A stretch of DNA of 5,453 bases from Bacteroidales bacterium UBA932. Lineage in GTDB: Bacteria > Bacteroidota > Bacteroidia > Bacteroidales > UBA932. The DNA lies in assembly GCA_002293585.1 (NCBI GenBank), contig DBDM01000180.1, positions 8,685-14,137 of the forward strand, written 5' to 3'. A model generated the notes under the pieces. It saw only the letters and a program-made list of their open reading frames with translations. It was not told where the DNA came from and made no database searches. The number at the start of each line of letters is the position of its first letter. The first letter of the stretch is position 1. Positions 1-5,453 of this stretch are shown piece by piece. The position numbers and the translations under genes are program-made.

Positions 1-1
1 C

Positions 2-754
2 GACAACCTGATGGAACTGCTGCTCATGATCGACGCGGCACGCAGGGCTTCGGCGCACAAGGTGATCGCGGTGATCCCATATTTCGGATGGGCGCGTCAG
101 GATCGTAAAGACCGTCCCCGTGTGTCCATCGGTGCGAAGATGGTGGCTAACCTGTTGGCCGCTGCCGGTTGCGACAGGGTGATGACCGTCGATCTGCATG
201 CCGACCAGATACAAGGCTTCTTTGATTTTCCGGTAGACCATATTTATGCCAGTTCCGTGTTCTTGCCTTATGTCCGCAATCTGAAAATCGAAAACCTTTC
301 GGTAGCGGCGCCGGATATGGGAGGGGCAAAACGCGCCAATGCGTACGCCCGCTTGTTGGAATGCCCGATGATTATTTGCCATAAATCACGTGAAAAAGCC
401 AATGTGGTAGGCTCCATGACCGCCATTGGCGACGTGGAAGGCCGTAATGTGTTAATTCTGGATGATATGATCGATACGGCCGGCACTATTACCAAAGCCG
501 CCGATATGTTGATGGAAAGAGGCGCCCAAAGCGTACGTGTGATGGCAACTCACCCTGTGCTTTCGGGGCCGGCTTATGACCGCATCGCCCGGTCATCTAT
601 CAAGGAAGTGATCGTGAGCGACACGATCCCCTTGCGCAATGATCCGAATGCCGACGTATCCAAAATTAAAGTATTAAGCGTGGCGGAGCTTTTCGCGGAT
701 GTTATACAAAAAGTTTACCATTACCAGTCAATTAGTGATAGTTTTGTGATGTAA
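2..754 (+). CDS. prs: Ribose-phosphate pyrophosphokinase (PRPP synthetase), 5'-truncated by window edge
   Basis: The enzyme transfers pyrophosphate from ATP to ribose 5-phosphate, making PRPP for purine, pyrimidine, histidine, tryptophan and NAD synthesis in the cytoplasm. The frame is open from the first bases (DNLMELLLMIDA), so the ATG at 11 is internal. About 60 N-terminal residues are missing, since bacterial Prs proteins are roughly 310-315 long and 250 residues are visible here. Visible signatures are the conserved NLMEL segment, the VIPYFGWARQDRK stretch with the flexible catalytic loop, TVDLHADQIQGFF, and the PRPP-binding loop DDMIDTAGT (461-487). The C-terminus ends SISDSFVM, close to the usual SIS-x-LF ending. 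It is followed after 5 bases by priA, so the two genes are probably co-transcribed. No damage is seen in the visible part. The family call is very secure. Confidence 0.97.
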   Translation, partial: DNLMELLLMIDAARRASAHKVIAVIPYFGWARQDRKDRPRVSIGAKMVANLLAAAGCDRVMTVDLHADQIQGFFDFPVDHIYASSVFLPYVRNLKIENLSVAAPDMGGAKRANAYARLLECPMIICHKSREKANVVGSMTAIGDVEGRNVLILDDMIDTAGTITKAADMLMERGAQSVRVMATHPVLSGPAYDRIARSSIKEVIVSDTIPLRNDPNADVSKIKVLSVAELFADVIQKVYHYQSISDSFVM

Positions 755-759
755 CCGGC

Positions 760-3006
760 ATGGAATATGCGCATGTTATCCTCCCGTTAGCCGTCCCTCA
801 TACCTTAACGTATAGTATACCGGAACATCTGTCGGATAAAGTATTATCCGGCATGCGTGTGTTTGTAGAATTAGGCCGTAAGCGCTATAAAGCCGTAGTG
901 CAATCGGTATCAGAGCGTGCACCGGCAGGTTTTGAGATCAAGCCCTTGCTGGGTGTTGTTGATGAAGAGCCGATGATAAATAGCGCACAGTTGATGTTGT
1001 GGAAATGGATGGCTAATTACTATATGTGCACCATCGGCGAAGTGATGACAGCAGCACTGCCCAACGGTTTGCGCAATGAATATAAACCCCGGCTGGAAAC
1101 ATTTGTTCGCCTGCACCCAACCATCGATACGGAAGAAAAATTGCAGGAAGCCCTGCAACGCCTTACCCGTGCTAAAAAGCAGGAAGCATTGCTGATAGAT
1201 ATCTTAGATATAATCACTGTTGCATCTGCCGAGAACCATTCGTGGTTAACAATGGAAATTCCGAAACGTTTATTAAACCACCATTCTCCTGCCGCGTTCG
1301 GTGCCTGTGCCGACAAGCAAATCATAGAATTGATACGACAAGAAGTGAGCCGTCTGAATCCTTCGGTATTTACGTACAAACAGATGCCGTCGCTCTCTTT
1401 GGTGCAAAAAAAAGCCCGTTATGCCTTGAAGGAAGAGTTTAAAAGGCGCAATGTGGTGTTATTGCATGGTGTTACGGCTTCGGGTAAAACGGAAATTTAT
1501 ATACATCTTATTGCCGAACAATTGCGCAGAGATAGACAGGTGCTTTATCTCGTTCCTGAAATTGCCTTAACGACACAACTGATCGACCGGCTCGAACAGA
1601 TCTTCGGCAATAATGTGGCTGTCTACCATTCGCGCTATAGCGACGAAGAACGGGTGGAGATATATAACAACCTTCGAATGCCCGGCGCCCCTTCTATTAT
1701 TGTAGGCGCCCGTTCCGCACTCTTTCTCCCTTTCCGTAAACTCGGACTGATCATTGTAGACGAAGAGCATGATGCCGGTTACAAGCAGAGTAGTCCGGCC
1801 CCCCGTTATAACGCAAGAGATGCAGCGATAGTGTTGGCGGCGCATTTATCGATAAAAGTGTTGCTCGGCACGGCCACGCCGGCTATTGAAACCTACTACA
1901 ACGTACAGGCCGGCAAATACGGCATTGTGCAACTTGAGCAGCGCTACTATGATGTGAAATTGCCGCGTATAGAAGTATTGGACACCATCCGTTTGCGGAA
2001 GAAAAAACAAATGCACGGGCTGTTTTCGCAGCCTTTGATTACCGCTATCGGAGAGGCATTGGCAAAGGAGGAACAGGTGATCCTTTTCCAAAACCGGCGC
2101 GGTTTTTCGCCTTTCGTGCAATGCGCCGTGTGCGGTTATATTCCCCAGTGCCGTCAATGCAGCGTAAGCCTCACTTATCATAAACATTCCAATTTATTGA
2201 TGTGTCATTACTGCGGGCACACGGAGCCGCTTACCGGCGTTTGTCCTTCTTGCAGCAGTGCGAATGTGCAGACCAAAGGGTTCGGCACGGAGAAAATAGA
2301 AGAAGAAATACAACTTCATTTTCCCGCAGCGCGGCTGGCGCGGCTGGACTTGGACACCACCCGTACGAAAAATTCCTATAAGCGTATTCTCAGCGATTTT
2401 GAAGCGGGGAAAAAAGATATTCTCATTGGTACGCAAATGGTGACCAAAGGGCTTGATTTTTCCAAGGTAAACCTGGTAGGTATATTGAATGCCGACAACT
2501 TACTTAACTTTCCCGATTTCCGTTCGCATGAGCGCAGTTTCCAGTTGCTTACCCAGGTGAGTGGCCGTGCAGGCCGTAAAAGCGGGGAGGGTTTGGTAAT
2601 GATACAGACGGCACAGCCCGGCAATCCGGTGATACAATCCGTTTGCGGCTATGACTACCCTTCTTTTTTTGAACAGCAATTGATAGAACGGAAAGAATTT
2701 GCTTTTCCTCCTTATGCCCGCCTGATTGCAGTATACTTCAAACATTCCAACGCCGGTTTGTTGAAACAAGCGGTAGATGTATTTAAAACCGAAGCAGGGC
2801 CGGTTTTGTGCGAACGTTTATTCGGACCTTTTGTGCCGGCGGTTTATCGCGTACAAAGCAAATATATCACGGCTTTCTGGGTGCGCACCAACCGTCACGA
2901 CAACCTTCCGGATGTGAAGACATTTCTCCTTGACGCTTTTGTACGGCTGCGCGCACGCCCCGGCTGGAGCGGACTGGACATTGTAGCGGACGTTGATCCG
3001 CAGTAG
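760..3006 (+). CDS. priA: Primosomal protein N' (PriA), replication restart DNA helicase
   Basis: PriA binds stalled or collapsed replication forks, unwinds 3'->5', and helps reload the replicative helicase. The 748-residue protein starts with the 3'-end-binding domain (MEYAHVILPLAVPHTLTYS, about residues 1-105). Helicase lobe 1 follows, with Walker A GVTASGKT at 237-244 and the DEEH box at 334-337. Lobe 2 contains the PriA zinc insert with all eight cysteines present (455, 458, 464, 467, 482, 485, 495, 498), then motif V GTQMVTKGLDF starting at 557 and motif VI QVSGRAGR at 599-606. The C-terminus ends in the typical VADVDP. Its length is close to E. coli PriA (732) and, from memory, somewhat shorter than many Bacteroidetes homologues; no motif is missing. 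The start is the first ATG after the prs stop and opens directly on the conserved N-terminus. There is no clear Shine-Dalgarno, which is normal in Bacteroidota. It is the last gene before the AT-rich accessory block. Confidence 0.97.
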   Translation: MEYAHVILPLAVPHTLTYSIPEHLSDKVLSGMRVFVELGRKRYKAVVQSVSERAPAGFEIKPLLGVVDEEPMINSAQLMLWKWMANYYMCTIGEVMTAALPNGLRNEYKPRLETFVRLHPTIDTEEKLQEALQRLTRAKKQEALLIDILDIITVASAENHSWLTMEIPKRLLNHHSPAAFGACADKQIIELIRQEVSRLNPSVFTYKQMPSLSLVQKKARYALKEEFKRRNVVLLHGVTASGKTEIYIHLIAEQLRRDRQVLYLVPEIALTTQLIDRLEQIFGNNVAVYHSRYSDEERVEIYNNLRMPGAPSIIVGARSALFLPFRKLGLIIVDEEHDAGYKQSSPAPRYNARDAAIVLAAHLSIKVLLGTATPAIETYYNVQAGKYGIVQLEQRYYDVKLPRIEVLDTIRLRKKKQMHGLFSQPLITAIGEALAKEEQVILFQNRRGFSPFVQCAVCGYIPQCRQCSVSLTYHKHSNLLMCHYCGHTEPLTGVCPSCSSANVQTKGFGTEKIEEEIQLHFPAARLARLDLDTTRTKNSYKRILSDFEAGKKDILIGTQMVTKGLDFSKVNLVGILNADNLLNFPDFRSHERSFQLLTQVSGRAGRKSGEGLVMIQTAQPGNPVIQSVCGYDYPSFFEQQLIERKEFAFPPYARLIAVYFKHSNAGLLKQAVDVFKTEAGPVLCERLFGPFVPAVYRVQSKYITAFWVRTNRHDNLPDVKTFLLDAFVRLRARPGWSGLDIVADVDPQ

Positions 3007-3126
3007 ATACAATAAGGCCTAAAAACGGGTGGAAATCAGAAAAATATATAAAAACTGCATTTATTTCAGAAAAAAATGTAACTTTGTGAGTGAATTTTAT
3101 GTTTTGGGTGTGGCAATAAATTAGAA
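3007..3126. other. Gap after priA; composition boundary between housekeeping and accessory DNA
   Basis: This 120-base stretch holds no supportable gene. Within it the sequence changes from the GC-balanced prs-priA composition to the AT-rich composition of the methyltransferase block; 3001-3060 contains 19 G+C of 60. No hairpin followed by a T-run is visible after the priA stop, so no terminator is called. The short palindrome AGGCCT at 3016-3021 is too small to be one. The only recognisable signal is the promoter element listed separately. I see no tRNA gene, attachment-site repeat or insertion-sequence end that would explain how the accessory block arrived. Confidence 0.5.
3079..3086 (+). 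promoter_or_regulatory. Bacteroidota-type promoter, -7 element TAACTTTG
   Basis: TAACTTTG is an exact match to the TAnnTTTG -7 consensus used by the primary sigma factor of Bacteroidota. It sits in an A/T-rich gap after priA. A clear TTTG-like -33 element about 19-21 bases upstream is not visible; the best candidate, ACTG ending at 3057, is weak. Transcription from here would start around 3092 and give a leader of about 35 bases before the ATG at 3127. It would then read through the helicase remnant, the methyltransferase and the ATPase. It could be the block's own promoter or a host promoter captured when the block inserted. Confidence 0.6.
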
Positions 3127-3337
3127 ATGAACTATTACTATCGAAATACAATAAGCAATTTTTTACGAAAAACTACCGATGAAATATTTGGTTCAATTAT
3201 TCGTAGAAATGAATTTGATATTACTTTTTTACAGAATAAATCTTGGGAACAGCAAATACCAATTCTGAACTCGCCCCAAAAAGTATTATGATATAATATA
3301 TAATTATTTAAGAGGATTAGGACTTAAAGAATTATGA
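3127..3337 (+). pseudogene. Internally deleted remnant of a DUF2075-type DNA/RNA helicase gene
   Basis: Two short pieces in different frames resemble the two ends of one family. The 5' piece starts at ATG 3127 (MNYYYRNTISNFLRK... then FLQNKSWEQQIPIL) and looks like the extreme N-terminus of Bacteroidota DUF2075 helicases, which typically open with a YYxNSIxxFL-like segment and a later W-x-x-(E/Q)-I-x-IL. Read alone it is a 54-codon ORF ending TGA at 3289-3291. The 3' piece is shifted by one base and open only from 3269 (ACT CGC CCC) to TGA 3335-3337. It reads TRPKK then YYDIIYNYLRGLGLKEL, like the family's usual C-terminus (TRxPEFYDxTYNYLKxLGxxEI). The intact gene would be several hundred codons, so the ATP-binding core is gone; the join lies near 3262-3272. 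The stop overlaps the methyltransferase ATG (ATGA), suggesting the intact gene was translationally coupled to it. Family recognition is from memory of sequence style, not a search. The alternative is a genuine 54-residue orphan protein. Confidence 0.62.
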
Positions 3338-4392
3338 GTAAAAATAACAATGTATACACAGCGATAGACCTGTTCTCTGGTGCGGGCGGATTAAGTCTTG
3401 GTGCTCAAAATGCAGGTTTAGCGATTGTTGTTGCTGTTGAACAAGATAAGGCAGCAAGTCTTACGTTCAAAAAAAATCATCTTGATACAACTGTAATTAA
3501 TGAAGATATTAGAAATATTGATACCCAGCAATTCGAATTAAAACCATTTATTGTTTTTGGTGGACCTCCCTGTCAAGGTTTTTCTACTTCAAATACTCAA
3601 ACACGAAATCTTAAAAATAAGAATAATTTTTTGTTTGAAGAATTTGTTCGATTTGTGAGAAAGCTTTCACCTGAATGGTTTTTATTTGAAAACGTTGAGG
3701 GTATTGTAAGTTTCAATAAGGGTGCTACACTAAAACATATCAAGCGTTGTTTCAGCGAATTGGGCTATGCTATCTCTTCTAAAGTACTATGCGCAGCCGA
3801 TTATGGAGTGCCACAAAATAGAAATCGCTTCATTATGGTTGGTAATAAATCAGGTATTTGTTTTGAATTTCCAAAAGCACAAAAAAAGAAAATCACAGTG
3901 GCTGAAGCCATATCAGACTTGCCTGATTTGAAAAATGGACAACAATTAGAAACAGGTAATTATAAAAACGGGGGCTCAACTTATGCAAAAAAAATGCGAA
4001 AAGGCAGCAAAAAACCTTTACAAAATTATGTATCAAAAAACGAAGATTATGTAATTGAGCGTTATTCTTATATCGAACAAGGACAAAATTGGCAAGCAAT
4101 TCCTGAACATTTAATGCTTAATTATAAAAATCGAAAAAATTGTCATAGTGGGATTTATAAACGATTAGACCCAAATAAACCGTCTGTAGTAATTTCCAAT
4201 TATAGAAAAAATATGTTGATACATCCTTTTCAGAACAGAGGCTTGTCGGTAAGAGAAGCCGCAAGGCTGCAAAGTTTTCCTGATACTTTTGTTTTTGAAG
4301 GGTCAATAATGAAAATTCAACAACAAATAGGGAATGCAGTTCCACCACTTATGGCAGAGGCAATTTTTAAGAAAATCTTAAAATATGAATGA
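3334..4392 (+). CDS. DNA (cytosine-5-)methyltransferase
   Basis: The protein transfers a methyl group from S-adenosylmethionine to C5 of cytosine in a specific DNA site, as in type II modification enzymes. All core m5C motifs are present in canonical order over 352 residues, a normal length. They are motif I DLFSGAGGLSLG (12-23, AdoMet binding), motif IV GGPPCQGFS with catalytic Cys80, motif VI ENV (119-121), motif VIII QNRNRF (161-166), motif IX RLQSFPD (311-317) and motif X QIGNAVPP (331-338). The target-recognition region lies between VIII and IX, about residues 200-290, and cannot be translated into a target site by eye. ATG 3334 is chosen because it opens directly on the N-terminal fold and overlaps the upstream remnant's stop; only a weak AGGA (3319-3322) precedes it. 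The gene is AT-rich (17 G+C of 60 at 3841-3900), unlike priA, which points to transfer. It overlaps the ATPase gene by 8 bases and is probably its operon partner. No residue needed for catalysis is missing. Confidence 0.95.
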   Translation: MSKNNNVYTAIDLFSGAGGLSLGAQNAGLAIVVAVEQDKAASLTFKKNHLDTTVINEDIRNIDTQQFELKPFIVFGGPPCQGFSTSNTQTRNLKNKNNFLFEEFVRFVRKLSPEWFLFENVEGIVSFNKGATLKHIKRCFSELGYAISSKVLCAADYGVPQNRNRFIMVGNKSGICFEFPKAQKKKITVAEAISDLPDLKNGQQLETGNYKNGGSTYAKKMRKGSKKPLQNYVSKNEDYVIERYSYIEQGQNWQAIPEHLMLNYKNRKNCHSGIYKRLDPNKPSVVISNYRKNMLIHPFQNRGLSVREAARLQSFPDTFVFEGSIMKIQQQIGNAVPPLMAEAIFKKILKYE

Positions 4393-5453
4393 GCAAACAT
4401 TAAAATATAAATTCGATGTTAGTGCCTACCGCCTTTTGGGACGGGAGCTCATAACTGATAGAATTACTGCTCTGTTTGAATTGGTAAAGAATTGCTACGA
4501 TGCTAATTCGACAGAGGTAACTGTTGAATTTTTCAATGTAAATCCACGTTCAAACACAAGCAGAATTATAATAAAAGACAATGGAATTGGGATGACGTTT
4601 GAAGATGTGCGCAATAAATGGATGGTTATTGGCACAAGTAGCAAACGAAAATCCCAAACTTCACCGGCGCCATTTAATAGAAAAGTTACTGGACGTAAAG
4701 GTGTCGGACGATTTGCTGTTGACAAACTGGGTGCAAAATTATTACTGAAAACAAAAAAAGCGAACGATAAGCAAATGCTTTGTTTGGAAACAGACTGGTC
4801 TGTTTATGAAAATGAAGAAAATAGGCAACTTACCATTGATTTTTCAGGTGAGCAAAAATTGTTTACTGATATTGAGAATCGTTATTGGTTTGAAAATTCA
4901 GACAATAATGAACACGGTACGGTTTTGGATATTACTTTTTTGAATGATATATGGACAGAGAATGATATTACCCGTGCCTACAAGGAACTTTCAAAACTGA
5001 TTATGCCTTCATCCTCACAGGAATATCCTTTTTCAATATACATTAATGCTCCACAATATCCGGAATATCAAAATAAAAAAATTGAGAGTCTGGCTATTGC
5101 TGAAGCGACATTAAAAGTAGAGTTAGACTTCAATTCTGTTGAAAAATACCAAGAAACTTTGGAAGTAAAAAATGATCAGTTGGTCAAAGGAAGAATACCT
5201 GAACCCCCTTGTGGACTTTTGAAAATGACTATTTATTATTACGACCAAAAAGCAAAAACTCAATTCAAAAAAGTAACAAACGAAACTATAGATGGCTTGA
5301 AAGTTTATCGTGACGGAGTAATAGCAACACCATTTGCCGAATATACTGCTGACCAAAATGCACAAAAAGACTTGTTGGGGATAGATAAGCGGCGTTATTC
5401 AGGCTTCTTTGATAAAATAAGCACTCGCGATGTTTTAGGTTGGATTGATATTT
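4385..5453 (+). CDS. GHKL-family ATPase (MutL/MORC/Hsp90-like), 3'-truncated by window edge
   Basis: This is a soluble ATP-binding protein of the gyrase/Hsp90/MutL/MORC class, open to the last base (356 codons, no stop). The Bergerat fold is N-terminal: N-box ELVKNCYDAN at 32-41 with Glu32, Asn36 and Asp39; DNGIGM at 65-70; a W-x-x-IGTSSK segment at 79-87; and the lid loop GRKGVGRFA at 103-111. All ATP-contacting motifs look intact. Further on, VYRDG (307-311) and DLLGIDKRR (329-337) match a YRDG...DWLGLD-like pattern I associate with the domain after the ATPase fold in this protein group. No signal peptide, membrane segment or histidine-kinase dimerisation helix is seen. The start at 4385 overlaps the methyltransferase stop by 8 bases and has no Shine-Dalgarno, implying translational coupling. 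Such ATPases next to m5C methyltransferases occur in restriction-modification-like operons, so a role in ATP-dependent DNA restriction or remodelling is likely but inferred. The C-terminal part lies outside the window. Confidence 0.88.
   Translation, partial: MNEQTLKYKFDVSAYRLLGRELITDRITALFELVKNCYDANSTEVTVEFFNVNPRSNTSRIIIKDNGIGMTFEDVRNKWMVIGTSSKRKSQTSPAPFNRKVTGRKGVGRFAVDKLGAKLLLKTKKANDKQMLCLETDWSVYENEENRQLTIDFSGEQKLFTDIENRYWFENSDNNEHGTVLDITFLNDIWTENDITRAYKELSKLIMPSSSQEYPFSIYINAPQYPEYQNKKIESLAIAEATLKVELDFNSVEKYQETLEVKNDQLVKGRIPEPPCGLLKMTIYYYDQKAKTQFKKVTNETIDGLKVYRDGVIATPFAEYTADQNAQKDLLGIDKRRYSGFFDKISTRDVLGWIDI

Noticed and set aside
11..13. ATG at 11 as the true start of prs
   Set aside because: The frame is open to the window edge and the preceding residues DNL belong to the conserved NDNLMEL segment, so the gene is cut by the window rather than starting here.
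147..3151. Many minus-strand and alternate-frame ORFs of 60-119 codons over prs and priA
   Set aside because: They lie opposite or within strongly conserved genes, have no recognisable motifs and show low-complexity or arginine/cysteine-rich compositions typical of shadow frames.
3288..3310. AT-rich near-palindrome (TATGATATAATATATAATTA) as a terminator or a -10 promoter box
   Set aside because: It has no GC stem or T-run, falls inside the helicase C-terminal remnant frame, and Bacteroidota promoters do not use the TATAAT-type box.
3893..4348. Minus-strand ORFs opposite the methyltransferase
   Set aside because: The sense frame carries all the m5C methyltransferase motifs. The antisense frames are Leu/Phe-rich products of AT-rich coding DNA.
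4389..4400. Second ATG (4389) as the ATPase start
   Set aside because: That frame reads M-S-K-H and stops at once; only ATG 4385 leads into the ATPase frame.
4495..5365. Minus-strand ORFs opposite the GHKL ATPase, one with a hydrophobic stretch resembling a membrane protein
   Set aside because: The plus-strand frame is open for 356 codons with intact ATPase motifs. The hydrophobic antisense peptide follows from Lys/Asn/Glu-rich sense codons.
4385..5453. ATPase as a two-component sensor histidine kinase
   Set aside because: The ATP-binding fold begins at the extreme N-terminus, with no upstream sensor, membrane segment or phospho-acceptor histidine helix. The lid motif and following domain fit the Hsp90/MutL/MORC arrangement better.

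Overview
The window looks like a piece of a Bacteroidota chromosome, most likely order Bacteroidales; the genus cannot be fixed from this sequence. The reasons are the style of the PRPP synthetase and PriA proteins, the scarcity of Shine-Dalgarno sequences, and a perfect TAnnTTTG (-7 type) promoter element in the one real intergenic gap. All genes lie on the + strand.

Positions 1-3006 are ordinary housekeeping DNA. They hold the 3' four-fifths of prs (ribose-phosphate pyrophosphokinase, cut by the window edge) and, 5 bases later, a complete priA (primosomal helicase). Sampled lines here run at about 55% G+C (33 and 34 of 60).

From the priA stop onward the DNA becomes AT-rich (17 of 60 and 20 of 60 in sampled lines), and the gene content changes to an accessory, probably defence-related block. 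A short gap with a Bacteroidota-type promoter (3079-3086) leads into a gene remnant (3127-3337). I read this remnant as the two ends of a DUF2075-type DNA/RNA helicase gene joined by a large out-of-frame internal deletion. Its last codon overlaps the start of a complete 352-residue DNA (cytosine-5-)methyltransferase. That gene overlaps by 8 bases a GHKL-family ATPase gene, which runs off the right edge after 356 codons.

The methyltransferase plus GHKL ATPase pair resembles restriction-modification-like operons with MutL/MORC-like ATPases. Such operons usually also carry a helicase and a nuclease. Here the helicase seems to survive only as a scar, and any nuclease would lie to the right of the window. 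The most interesting reading is a translationally coupled helicase-methyltransferase-ATPase operon inserted behind priA that has lost its helicase while keeping the other two reading frames intact.
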